Positions 53,891 to 64,000 of a DNA stretch of 64,000 bases are shown in pieces (the stretch's first letter is position 1; each line of letters opens with the position of its first letter). The DNA is from Arenicola marina (Eukaryota; Annelida; Polychaeta; Arenicolidae), in NCBI GenBank assembly GCA_964019135.1, contig OZ025248.1:10795574-10859573 (forward strand), given 5' to 3'. A program made the position numbers and the translations under genes. The notes beneath the pieces were generated by a model. That model searched no databases. It was not told where the DNA came from and saw only the letters and a program-made list of their open reading frames with translations.

Positions 53891-56800
53891 CTGGAAAGGA
53901 ATACATGAACTCGTCACATAGCACAGGGGGTATTATTACATGCACAGTTCACTCATTAATATTATATGAATATATTGCTGCAGTGAAAGCGCGCGGATAT
54001 ATCCCCAATCAAATATATTTTCACCGGCTTTCCATTTCTCCTTTCGAAAACATAAAATGCTGGTGTCGTAGGCCGCTTTTGTGCAAAGAGAAAGCTATAG
54101 GGCCTATTAGTCAAAAAACGTCACGCGACAATTAAATGGGGTCAGACAAAACTCCCCAGCAGCAGCTAGGGGTCAGGGCCACGAACTGTGGATCCGCAGC
54201 CGACGTCCTTACCAACTGATCTTGTTTCCAAATGAAACGATTGTTGTCCTAGGCCCGTCTTGTGCACACGAGGGATAACTTAACCCAAAGAACCTCACGA
54301 GACCATGAGTGCTTTGGCTGAAATGTGTCCCATATCCCCTGTTTCCAAGATCGTAGCGTTCAGATAGGAGCATGACACTCACATTTCCTGGGGCGCTGAC
54401 GTCGGTCTCGCCAGTCGGTGGCCAGACAGCAGGTAGGCCTCGAGCTCCTCGTTGTCAATGCCGGAATAAGGCTTCTTCCCGCGAGTTAAAGTCTCCCACA
54501 CCAACACCCCATATGACCACTGCATCAAACAAGAAAGACGGTGACCACATGAACGGAATGAGAAATAGAAATATGCAGGAAGTACTACAATGTCCAAATT
54601 GCAAAGTACGACGTATAAGTACCATCATGTCAATATTGTAGTGTAGGAAGAACCATGGTGTCAATATTGTAATGTAGGAAGAACCATGATGTCAATATTG
54701 TAATGGAGGACGTATAGAAAGTACCATGATGTCAATATTGTAGTGTAGGAAGAACCATGATGTCAATACTGTAATGTAGGAAGTATAGAAAGTACCATCA
54801 GGTTAATATTGTAGTGTAGGAAGAACCATAATGTCAATATTGTAATGTAGGAAGTATAGAAATTACCATCATGTCAATATTGTAGTGTAGGAAGGACCAT
54901 GCTCTCAATATTGTAATGCATTCATACTCGAAAATTTAATTGGCATCAAATACACCACTGTTTATCATTTACTGGGCTACTGGTACCGTACCTGACGAAT
55001 CCATTTAAACTTTGATGAATGAGAAGCCACGCTACTTATGATTTCGACATCGATCGAGGCCAAAGGCGTGAAACCCTTTAAATTTTGACCCCGTGTTATT
55101 TTGAAATATTGTTTTGCTTAAATCTTTCATTGCGATCGTACGACAACGGAATATCTATATTTTTCCACTTCAGCATTGAAAATACAAAATTAAACATAAA
55201 TAAAACCATTTCGTGACCCCAGCACGGCTTAGGTCAACCGCGAGCTTGGCGGTTACGTGGGGCAGACAGAGGTGATGTGAGGACCGAGCTCCCTCTGCTG
55301 GCCGAGAAAGTGGTATTGCCTACCACGTCGTTGCTGGTGGTGAAGAGCTGCTCGCTGAGCGCCTCGGGGGCCATCCACCTCCAGGGCACGGGGCGATTGC
55401 TCTTGGACCGGTAGTAGTCGCTGCTGCAAATGTCTCGTGCCAAACCGAAGTCGGCTATCTTGATGACATTCCTCGCGCTTACCCTGCATGAAGACATATA
55501 TATGTACAGCTCGATGAGCAACGTGTGACTTTCACAGGATATAGTGAAGGCTTCTGGCTGGAGGCCACTATCTATGTGTACAGTTTGTTGGCGATGTATG
55601 ACAATCAATTACAGACACAGCGTCTTACATTTTAAGGCGAAACTATAACTCGGTGTATTGAATAATTCAAGCACATTGAATAATTGAGTACGCTTGTGTA
55701 AAAAAATCATTGATTCAAAATCCTGACAATATTATATCAATGCATGTGTTTGATATAATATTTGGCACAAATTTACAATATCCTATCTAATCTGCTAATT
55801 GGATGAATTGTGGTACAATATATAAAGTCATCCGTCAAACAGTTGCGCAAATACTCGACGTGTTTCTCAGATAGAGTCTTACATGCAGTTTCTGGCGGCC
55901 AGGTCGCGGTGGACGAACTTGAGGCCGGCGAGGTACTCCATTCCCTGCGCCACCTGGAGGGCGTACTGCAGCAAGTCCCGCACTGTGAACGTCTGTGGAA
56001 CGCGATTGGACAACAGGGAAATACGTCATTACGGCGAATGCTCGTCAAAGTCAACAGCAGTTTGTAAAGCGGCGATTGTGCTTTTAATCACTAAAGAGAA
56101 GGTAATACGAGAAAGAGAATTTAGTTTTTAGAGAAAATAAGGCTTCAAATAAATCTATCATTCGTACAAGGATTATGGTTTCGGATGTAAATATTGCTTT
56201 CGATATAATCGGTTACGAAGCGCTTCCGACTGCATTACAAACAGATTCGAGAACTATGAGCATCCTGCAAAAGTGACTTGAGGATCGAGTGACAGCTTGC
56301 AGACGCAATGGAAATATGCTGCGATGGGTGCCACAAAGTATGGATTTAAGGCTTAGTGGACATCGTACATTGTTCGGGTTGAGGACGAAGTTGCGGAGGT
56401 CGCCATTTTCCATGAGGGGCAGCAGGACGAAGGGTCTTCCTTCCTTTAGGACGACGCCCACCAAGTTCAAGACATGCACGTGGTTGAAGTCCTTCATCAA
56501 GGTCGCCTCCTCCAGAAACTCGCACCATTCCTTCTCCGTGGCGTTATGATCTTAAAGAACAATTAACGAATTACTTTGAATTTTTTGTTTCGAATGGAAT
56601 TTCAGCTTTTGTGTAAAATATAGGGAGCGCAAGACGAGAATCAGATCTACAGAGAGGATATTTATTATTAACAATTCGTTTTTCGCAGGTGCTACATTTT
56701 CTATTAATTAGTGAGCTAATTTATCATTATTGAAAACCGATACTCGATTTACGCGAAAGTTGTGCATCTATACCTTTGATTGTCTTTACGGCAACAACAG

Positions 56801-59800
56801 TTGTGTCGTTCACGCCTTCCATATATTCACCAACATAGACACTCCCAAAATTACCTGAAGCATAAAAAAATATTGAGACATAACCAAGAACACTTCGATA
56901 AAAAAAATAGAAATACGTTAAATAAAAAAAAATGGCTCAAAATCAAAATATTCTGCAGCGGAACATTCACCTGTGCCTATTTCTTGACCTACGCGCAATC
57001 GATCACGATTCCTGAGACATGGATCAAGTTCCGTTCGAAGATCAACGGGAAGGTCATCCCAGAGGTCAGGGCGTCCATCTGATGGAGACAAAAATATACC
57101 ATTTCCGCTGCGTCGCTTAATTACTTAAAACGATTCACTTCCGTGGGAGAATTTGATCAAATAAAAACAAAGAGAACGAATAATTAGTTAAATAATAATA
57201 TTCAATATTAATATCTAGACGTTAACAGGGAGATCAACACGCTTCAAAAGTCTGGAGGTTCCAGGATCGTCAAAGCCATTATACACTAACTGTTACCTGC
57301 CACGACCTCCTTTCGACGCCTTATAATTACTGCTCCCACGCGCTCTTGGTATATTTTTGCTTCTATTTGCGATGACAATACAAACGTATCGTCATCGCGG
57401 GGACCTGAAACCAGTCTTTCGTCTCCCTTAGATAATTGTACGAACCTGTTCTAGGCATTCTGTCGACGTCCTGGCCGTTCAGACACGACGTCATTTCGTG
57501 TTGGAGACCTGAAGTACCGTACGCACTAGGGTTTTTCATCAACGCACATTTTTGTCATAGAATTAGGGGCCAAAATGCCAAAAATGCCAAAAAGACACGC
57601 CATTAATTAGCTACCAATTCGACATCAGGAAGTACCATGTAAATTCAGAGAAGCCAGTGAACATATTAGACTGCTGGTAATATAATGAGGTGCCTACATT
57701 CGACATGATAAATCCCCTTAGTAGGATGATATGACGGTAGTATGTTAACATGCAATGATGCGCGTACATTCGTCACGTTAATCTACCTGGCTATAACCTG
57801 CCGGAAAGATATACTGATTCAATGATGCGTTTTGTTACATGTCAAAATCTGTTCCATTGTGGTAAATATAGTATAGTATATAGTTGTCATTACGGCATTT
57901 AGCCGGGCAGTGGAAAGACCGCTTCACTTACCGTAATAATTATGGCGAAGTTTTCGACGATTCTTCTTTTTGTATCTCTTCCAGCAGACCACAATCATTA
58001 TAGCAACGGTTGCCATGACAACCACGACAATAACGACGGTGACGGGAGTGTAGACATCGGGGTCATCAAACGGCTTCGCGTAGTAATCCAGATATCCGAC
58101 AAAGTCCCGGATGTTGCCCACAATGACCTTGGAGGAAACGACAGGTCAGGTTTGATCAGTGATAGATAGGAAAATAAATGTATGTGTACATTGTGTGCAA
58201 AAGTTATTGGATAGTGCCCAGAAGGATATGAGCAAAAATGGTGAAAAACCTAGTGAGCGTCGAATCAGATGGCTCATATGCATACACATCTCATACTGGC
58301 ATATTTAGGCTAGTTAGTAGGCCCCTATGCATGGTGTTCAGTATCTGGGCCGCCTCTGGCCGGATACCGCATCTTAAAGCCCATCCAGTGTTTAATCTCT
58401 CTCAAAACAGACACATAGCTGTAGCATTATGCATGAACGTGAGCAGGAAGGGGGTCATGCCAAGGCTCAAGAGTCCTTGATGTATTCTTACCAGCACCGC
58501 CGGCCTCCCACCGCTCGAACGTGGCTTGTTGACGGGTGGCTGACACGTGATGATGTTGGAGTACAACTCGGAAATATTGCAGACGCCTCTGCCGACCTGA
58601 ATGAGGTAGTCCTTCTTCTGGCAGCCCCCGCTTAGGCCCTCGCCCTGAGGGTAACATGACATCACCTTCATTATAGCAGGCCATACGCACATGCCACGCA
58701 CTCACGCCATTCACAGGCTACGCCGACGACAGGCTACGCCGACAGGCTACGCCTACACGCCCCACACATACACCACGCCCACACGCCCACACGCCACACC
58801 CACACGCCAGACTTACACGCCACACTCACACGTCATGCCCATACGTCACACCCACACGCCACGCCACGCCCACACGCCACGCCCACACACCACGCCCCAC
58901 CAACACGTCACACCCACACGCCACACACACGTCACACCCACACGCCATACCCATACGTCACGCCGCACCCACACGCCAGGCCCCACGCCACACCCACACA
59001 TCACACGCACACGCCAAACCCCCACGCCACACCCACTCGCCACACCCACACGCCCCACCTAAACGTCACACCTCCACGCCACACACACAGGCCACGCCCC
59101 CACTACACGCCCCACCTACACGTCACGCCCACATGTCCCACCCACATACCATGCCCACACGCCACGCCACAAGCACACGCCACGCCCTACCTACACGTCA
59201 CACTCCCACGCCACACCCACACCCCACACCCACAAACCACGTCCACACGCCACGCCCCACCTACACGTCACACCCACACACCATGCCCACACGCCACGCC
59301 ACGCCCAAACGCCACACAAACGCGCCACGTCCACACGCCACGCCCCCACGACACGCCCCACCTACACGTCACACCCCCACGTCTCACCCACACACCACGC
59401 CCATACGCCACACGAACAGGCCATACACACACACACCACGCCCGCACGCCACAAGCACACGCCACGCCCACGCGCCACGTCCACACGACACGCCCCATCT
59501 ACACGTCACACCCCCACGTCTCACCCACACACCACGCCCATACGCCACACGAACAGGCCAAACACACACACGACGCCCACACGCCACAAGCACACGCCAC
59601 GCCCACACGCCACGTCCACACGACACGCCACGCCCACACGCCACACACACACACCACGCCTACACGCCACGCCACAAGCACACCCCACGCCCACACGCCA
59701 CACACACACACCACGCCCACACGCCACGCCACAAGCACACGCCACGCCCACACACCACGTCCACAAGCACACGCCACGTCCACACGACACGCCACGCCCA

Positions 59801-62800
59801 CACGCCACGCCACAAGCACACGCCACGCCCACACGCCACGTCCACACGACACGCCACGCCCACATGCTACGCCACAAGCACACGCCACGCCCACACGCCA
59901 CGTCCACACGACACGCCACGCCCACACGCCACACACACACACCACGCCCACACACTAGACTACCACGCCCATGTCTCGTTCGATGTGTTACCTTGATGGT
60001 CAGCCCTGAGTCCCCTCTATAGGCGTAGAACGGCCGGATATAGTTGCCTTCCTCAAACAGGGACACACTGGGATTATTGTAGACGTGCATGGCGCCGTAT
60101 GACGGAAGCACTTCGCTCACGTTACGGTATCTCTCCACCCCGTCCAACCGGAAGCCCAAATAGAACCGGAAGTCTGGTCTATCGATGCGACCTCCACTGG
60201 CCTCTAGCTTCCCGCCCTCCTTCCACATACCATTCGGCAAGTGCCTTATGCTGGGCGTTTGGCAAATCATGTGGGTATTATTGAGAGCTTCACATGGCTG
60301 GAAGTGAACGAAATGAGGAAGTATAAGTCCCAACATGTCAATATTGTAATGTAGGATGTATGTAGTACCATTATGTCAATATCGTAGTGTAGTGTAACGT
60401 TTATGAAAAATCAAAATTATGCCTAACAACATGGACCATTTATAAGGTATCCGAAAGAATAGTATAATTTTTTCTTCAGACTTAGGCTATTAAACGTATG
60501 AACCTTATTCCTGGATTGAATCTCCCATATGCAGGATAGACGATTTTTGCTGAGTTAAACCCACTTTGCACAAGAAGCAATGCCATATGCATTTATTCGC
60601 ATGAATCTCAACAGTTTATGCCTAGTTGCGTGGGGCGATATGGGTTTATCACAGAGCTAAGTGCACGAGCATATTGTACCATATATTGGTTTCTCACCGA
60701 TTGCTTTTGTTCATACTTCTGCGAATGCATGTACACGATGGTGACGGTCATGTAGGGTTTGTACACTGAGTCCAGGTGTCGACCGACCACAGTCTGGTTA
60801 ATTCCCCCTCTGCACAGGGCGAGAAAACAGTACGCATGGTACAATGTTGATGTATAGTTTAATACATAGGCGTAATATACGTAATATATAGTCTTCGGTC
60901 TTGAGGACGTCTTTTCAAAGCTGGTACAGCCATGTTCCTCCTTTTTTCAGTTATGCCCCAAGTGTGCCAGACATGTTTTACTTACAATTTCCACAATCAC
61001 ACCGTGGGTAAATTGAATAACAGGCCACAGAGATTCTCGACTACTATAAGACTAATCGCTGTTGCGGGGTCAAATACCCGGCATTGTTGCCACTTATAAT
61101 ATGTGTGCTTGGGCAAGTCGTGAGAGACAGATCATTTGCAGTCATTACCGAAGGAATGTTGAACGAGGTTCGATGGATTCGATGACTGGGTCCTCCTTGA
61201 AGGTGAACTTCTGCCTCGTTTTCAAAACGTACTGCTCACTACTGCCATTGTAGAGAGTGATTTCAAAGCCAGAGGGCGCCTCGAGCGCGGCAGACCCCAG
61301 CGCTCTCACATCCGGGGACTCGGCGATGATATACGTATAACTACTGTAATGACAAAACAACCGGCCACGTGGGGAATCAAGAGAAGATAACTGTATTAAG
61401 ACAAAGTCATACAAATTTATACAAATACAAAATACGGATGTCGTATTCGCATTACAAATGTTATAGTTATTGCTTTATCATACACTTATTTTAACAATAT
61501 TGTTAATATCTCCACCAAATCCTCTTCAATGCACTTCCTGTTCTTCACGGAGGCGTGCTCCAAATAATAACATACGGATCATAAATAAATTTCTCTTTTT
61601 CATTTGTTCATTGACATATATCCTATGAACTATGGTGATCAATATATGCAATATTCTGTAATGACAAACCTATAAACGACTTCTAATGGTACAGATGCTG
61701 TATGTGTCAAGATGGCCGTCGTATTCCCCAAGTACCCGCCGATGATGGTGATTTTCGTGCCCCCGGATGCCGGGCCGAAGTTCGGTTCAATGACTGCTAC
61801 ATATGGAAACTGCAAACAAACTTATTCAACTGAGTACATTAAAAAAAGTATGTTGCGTTATGTGAATCCAATAAAAAGGCTTCGTTACGTGGAACAAATG
61901 GAATTGATCCCCCACAGCTGTCACGCGATACATAAAAAAAAACTTGCCAACCCTGCCCATCCATAGTTTATTCATTCAGCACTTGAGAGCAGAGTGGAAT
62001 TTTTTTTTTAGTAACAACAGCATAACATCCGGCTTAGTTGACGTAATTAATACGGCCATGTGTCCCAGAGTATATATCGAGGTCAATTTTATATCCGGTT
62101 AACCCTAACACGCGAGGAAACCAAATTAGAAGTGACTCGATCTGCCTATTACGTACACAGGTGTGTTGTGAGTCTGCGGGGCTGCCCTGTCCCGGCAGAC
62201 ACTGACACTTGGCGCCCTCACACACAGGGAACACGCCTCCGTCACGCCGAGTCGCGCCGCTAAAACACTTACACTCCGTCTCATTGGCCAACCTGCAACA
62301 GACACGTGATCATAGTGCTGCAGCAAATACACACAAAAAACACTAGGTGAATTACCAGTGCTTCACCTGTCACCTGTTGCAAGCAGGAATTTGCATTTTA
62401 GTTTAATTGGCCTCAAATGAACGAGAGGTGCCATTGGTAGGCTAAACAGGGTGCAACGGTATAGCTAAGTCTTTGTGGCATTATTGGTACAGGTGATACA
62501 AGTGGTATTAAAAAGATAGGTTAGTTAGATGGCACTGGTGATAACGGTAGCGTTACTGCTACATATGTACATGAGATACAATCAGCATCACCGGTAATAA
62601 ACCTACAGGGATGCAGCAGATACAGAAGTTAGAATTAATAAAGGTGGACAACTCATGCAGGTAGTATAACTGTTAGCCTACAGACGAACAGGTATCCAGA
62701 GACATGACACGAACTGGTTCCCGATCTAAATTGTTGACAGTCTACTCGGGTCAAATGTGCACTTCAATATATCGGAATATATTAGTAAATAACGGGTCGT

Positions 62801-63643
62801 ATGGAATGTTAGTAGTGTCCTGGTTTTGACACACCGCTGGACTAGCTGACGTACCAGCCGGTCGCCTCCAGGTTGACCAGGTTGTGGACGGGGCCTGTTG
62901 GGTCCGTACTACCATGTATAGTCAGCCTGAGGGCATCCCCCGTCAGGAATTCCCTCACATAGGGATGAATGACGTAATCAGGGTAGGCGTCATCGACTAA
63001 CTCGCGGTTCCAAAGCAACCCGATCGAGAAATACCGTCTGAAATGATGAGCATGCGAAGTAAATTATGAAAAAGAAGATTTCGTTCCATTTTGGTAAAGA
63101 GTGCTAAAGGAAACTTGTTTAGCCTTAAACAATTTTTTTTACCCAGAATCTCGCTGACGAAGAGTATATCATGATAATGGATGTCACGTAATGTATATTT
63201 AACACGGTAAGAGGCTAAATGATAATATAATATGATAATAATAATATTCGAGTAACGAGATCAGTAAGTACTCTTGCAAGATGGTGTCCCATGGTTTCCG
63301 CATCCTGGAAAGTTAAATATAATGTTCCTGATATGCGTTGCTTCTGTTGGCTTTCCGATGGGCACTGCATCGTAATGAAAGAACTTGCATACGCTATTCC
63401 CTCGAGTTCTGCAGAAAACAGATCGGCATACCCATGACCGCGGAAATGCATGTAGGCCTACCTGATAAGCTGAGCATCTAAACAGCCGATGCCGTTATAG
63501 GCTAATGCGCCTTCTGACGTCATATCCCGTGACGTGCAGTTTGTCACGTGGTATATGTCGTGCCATTCGGAGCCTCTCCGGAGGGCGAAGGTCAACTCAC
63601 TTCCGGCGACCTTGACCTTCCGTTGTACCGTGACATTGTATAT
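53332..63643 (-). CDS. MET/RON-like receptor tyrosine kinase with IPT domains, 3' part of gene (17 exons k1-k17)
   Basis: Single-pass receptor kinases of the MET family bind an extracellular ligand through Sema, PSI and IPT domains and phosphorylate tyrosines in the cytoplasm. Seventeen exons join in frame to 3,003 bases (1,000 aa plus stop). From N to C: beta-rich extracellular sequence, a small Cys-rich module, IPT-like domains ([39 protein letters not shown]), a transmembrane helix rich in Val followed by [10 protein letters not shown], juxtamembrane exons, a kinase domain and a roughly 155-aa tail. All catalytic motifs are present: [35 protein letters not shown] in the activation loop and [21 protein letters not shown] and GDLRNFV are MET/RON-like. 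No Sema domain is seen; the gene runs off the right edge. MET family is my best call; another IPT-bearing receptor kinase is possible. Confidence 0.9.
53443..53645 (-). repeat. 48-base coding tandem repeat in the kinase tail, 4 copies
   Basis: Each 48-base unit encodes 16 residues of the form [16 protein letters not shown]; four full copies and a partial one lie inside exon k17. Units differ at many positions but keep the frame. Confidence 0.85.
54383..54519 (-). CDS. kinase exon k16: C-lobe
   Basis: Minus-strand acceptor gatgcag, donor gtgagt; starts in phase 0, ends in phase 2. Encodes [20 protein letters not shown] and [20 protein letters not shown]. Confidence 0.95.
54585..54920 (+). repeat. 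about 36-base minisatellite in intron k15-k16
   Basis: Copies of ccatgatgtcaatattgtag with tgtaggaagaa or gtatagaaagta between them. Related copies lie in another intron of the same gene at 60.33 kb. Confidence 0.88.
55324..55483 (-). CDS. kinase exon k15: DFG and activation loop
   Basis: Minus-strand acceptor catgcag, donor gtaggc; starts in phase 2, ends in phase 0. Encodes [20 protein letters not shown] and [20 protein letters not shown]. The paired activation-loop tyrosines of MET are conserved. Confidence 0.96.
55883..55992 (-). CDS. kinase exon k14: catalytic loop
   Basis: Minus-strand acceptor ccacag, donor gtaaga; starts in phase 0, ends in phase 2. Encodes [20 protein letters not shown] and [12 protein letters not shown] with the catalytic Asp intact. 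Confidence 0.96.
56369..56550 (-). CDS. kinase exon k13: helix C to hinge of kinase domain
   Basis: Minus-strand acceptor ctttaag, donor gtacga; starts in phase 1, ends in phase 0. Encodes [20 protein letters not shown] and [26 protein letters not shown] carries the helix C glutamate. GDLRNF is typical of MET/RON. Confidence 0.95.
56774..56854 (-). CDS. kinase exon k12: ATP-binding loop and catalytic lysine
   Basis: Minus-strand acceptor cttcag, donor gtatag; phase 1-1. Encodes [20 protein letters not shown] and AVKTIK. The VAVK lysine is the invariant ATP-anchoring residue. Confidence 0.94.
56971..57078 (-). CDS. kinase exon k11: juxtamembrane and start of glycine loop
   Basis: Minus-strand acceptor ccatcag, donor gtgaat; phase 1-1. 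Encodes [20 protein letters not shown] and [11 protein letters not shown], the last being the start of the ATP-binding loop completed by k12. Confidence 0.88.
57446..57508 (-). CDS. probable kinase exon k10: juxtamembrane cassette
   Basis: 63 bases, phase 1-1, minus-strand acceptor acttcag and donor gttcgt. Encodes [20 protein letters not shown]. Frame works both with it (k9-k10-k11) and without it (k9-k11), so it may be alternative. No homology is claimed. Confidence 0.55.
57932..58127 (-). CDS. kinase exon k9: transmembrane segment
   Basis: Minus-strand acceptor ctccaag, donor gtaagt; starts in phase 0, ends in phase 1. Encodes [16 protein letters not shown] outside, a helix centred on [17 protein letters not shown], and the stop-transfer run [10 protein letters not shown] inside. 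Confidence 0.9.
58492..58644 (-). CDS. kinase exon k8: membrane-proximal IPT
   Basis: 51 codons, phase 0-0, minus-strand acceptor ccctcag and donor gtaaga. Encodes [20 protein letters not shown] and [20 protein letters not shown]. The C.......I.C..P pattern fits the final IPT. The upstream intron holds a 1.2-kb minisatellite. Confidence 0.86.
58695..59960 (+). repeat. 1.25-kb degenerate CACACGCCACGCC minisatellite
   Basis: About 90 short units of cacacgccacgcc with cacacgtcac and cacaagcacacgcc variants; longer blocks such as gccacgccacaagcacac repeat after 59.4 kb. It keeps frames open on both strands, giving spurious ORFs of up to 287 codons. Lies in intron k7-k8. Confidence 0.93.
59992..60297 (-). 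CDS. kinase exon k7: IPT region
   Basis: 102 codons, phase 0-0, minus-strand acceptor cttccag and donor gtaaca. Encodes [40 protein letters not shown] and [11 protein letters not shown]...M.C.TPS is the usual end of an IPT strand pair; LTIKGEGL with exon k8 resembles the last IPT of MET. Confidence 0.9.
60325..60392 (+). repeat. two copies of the 54.6-kb minisatellite unit in intron k6-k7
   Basis: catgtcaatattgtaatgta and ttatgtcaatatcgtagtgt, matching the array at 54.6-54.9 kb. Confidence 0.75.
60698..60809 (-). CDS. kinase exon k6: second IPT domain
   Basis: Minus-strand acceptor tgtgcag, donor gtgaga; starts in phase 2, ends in phase 0. Encodes [20 protein letters not shown], matching the GG..I.V.G..L.SV pattern of MET-family IPT domains. 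Confidence 0.88.
61149..61343 (-). CDS. kinase exon k5: rest of first IPT, start of next
   Basis: Minus-strand acceptor attacag, donor gtaatg; phase 2-2. Encodes [20 protein letters not shown] and [20 protein letters not shown]. The end is the start of a second IPT domain. Confidence 0.88.
61670..61809 (-). CDS. kinase exon k4: IPT domain, first part
   Basis: Minus-strand acceptor tttgcag, donor gtttgt; starts in phase 0, ends in phase 2. Encodes [20 protein letters not shown] and [13 protein letters not shown]. The IEP.FGP.SGGT.ITI.G signature is diagnostic of IPT/TIG domains. Confidence 0.9.
62157..62292 (-). CDS. kinase exon k3: Cys-rich module
   Basis: Minus-strand acceptor gttgcag, donor gtacgt; starts in phase 2, ends in phase 0. 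Encodes [32 protein letters not shown] and QHTC: six Cys in 45 residues just before the first clear IPT domain, where MET-family receptors carry a PSI module. The spacing also allows an EGF-like reading. Confidence 0.75.
62855..63037 (-). CDS. kinase exon k2: extracellular
   Basis: Minus-strand acceptor atttcag, donor gtacgt; phase 2-2. Encodes [20 protein letters not shown] and [27 protein letters not shown] has the rhythm of an IPT or related beta-sandwich strand, but I cannot assign it. Confidence 0.78.
63462..63643 (-). CDS. kinase exon k1: extracellular
   Basis: On the minus strand, acceptor tcacag and donor gtaggc; starts in phase 0, ends in phase 2. Encodes [20 protein letters not shown] and [20 protein letters not shown]. 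Secreted-protein character with two Cys and two NxT/NxS sites (NVTV, NCTS). I do not recognise the fold. Confidence 0.75.
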
Positions 63644-64000
63644 CTGTGATAGTGTGAAATAGGACAATAAATACAGATATAGTTATATTATATATTTGTT
63701 TAGTATTAAACACACCAATTAAACAAAATTTAAACAAGCGAACCCGCGGAGTATAACTTATCTTTCGATTAGTTCTAGAATAGGCCTAACGAGTTTTCTT
63801 CAAAAGTGATGACCATTAAACAAACTTGCCATCATCGGGAATGAAACACACAACCCTACGCTTTAAATGTTATCTGTTCTGCCGACTAAGCTAACAGAAA
63901 TGCCTTTGAACTCAAGAATTCCCTTCCGCCAAATGTGTGCGGTCCGTCGATCCAATGTAACGTTTTTGTTGAAATAGTGACTTTAAACGTCTGTATAGAT
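63644..64000 (-). other. kinase intron upstream of k1
   Basis: No exon or repeat recognised; the gene continues beyond the window edge. Confidence 0.5.

Noticed and set aside
57297..57329. 33-base phase 1-1 candidate exon on the minus strand ([11 protein letters not shown]) between k10 and k11
   Set aside because: Phase fits, but the acceptor has no polypyrimidine tract and the peptide has no support; left out pending RNA evidence.
59133..59996. 287-codon His/Thr/Pro ORF and its Trp/Val/Cys antisense partner
   Set aside because: Translation of the CACACGCC minisatellite; it lies in a kinase intron and has no other support.

Overview
The window is nuclear DNA from an animal. It carries two interrupted genes with GT-AG introns, many minisatellites, SINE-like elements and a MITE-like element. 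Exons are GC-rich at third codon positions and introns are not. The gene content (a filamin and an IPT-domain receptor tyrosine kinase) fits a bilaterian, and I favour a non-vertebrate deuterostome such as a lancelet. The sequence does not prove this and I hold it only weakly.

Filamin (+ strand, about 5.3-51.1 kb). I placed 41 exons from splice sites, reading-frame phase and homology. Together they give 11,187 coding bases (3,728 residues plus stop). The 5' end, with CH1 and most of CH2, lies before the window. The order is: end of CH2, Ig-filamin repeats 1 and 2, a large insertion, repeats 3-6, 8, 9 and 11-15 (human numbering), hinge 1, repeats 16-23, hinge 2, repeat 24, stop. Repeats 7 and 10 of vertebrate filamins are absent.

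The most unusual feature lies between repeats 2 and 3 (9.6-22.5 kb). Five tiny exons coding Pro/Ala/Lys-rich linkers are followed by one 4,314-base exon holding 14 additional Ig-filamin repeats, then one more tiny exon. Every one of these seven exons is phase 1-1 and a multiple of three. Exon w5 (end of repeat 2) also splices in frame directly to w13 (start of repeat 3), so the whole 1,498-codon block can be removed to leave an ordinary 22-repeat filamin. With the block included the rod has 36 repeats. This looks like an optional rod-extension cassette.

Receptor tyrosine kinase (- strand, 63.6-53.3 kb). Seventeen exons encode, from N to C: extracellular beta-rich sequence, a small Cys-rich module, two or more IPT/TIG-like domains, a transmembrane helix, a juxtamembrane region, a complete MET/RON-like kinase domain, and a tail with a YVNL motif and a Cys-containing 16-residue tandem repeat. 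The gene continues past the right edge, so the 5' end and any Sema domain are not visible. The two genes are tail to tail, and their closest candidate poly(A) signals are about 120 bases apart.

The rest is intron and short intergenic sequence: minisatellites with units of about 16 to 73 bases (0.6-1.4, 4.75-5.07, 5.63-5.85, 12.5-13.35, 27.8-28.0, 31.0-31.15, 32.95-33.3, 33.8-34.85, 34.94-35.25, 54.6-54.9 and 58.7-59.95 kb), SINE-like copies sharing a 3' domain, and a paired MITE-like element. I saw no tRNA, rRNA, CRISPR array or bacterial feature.
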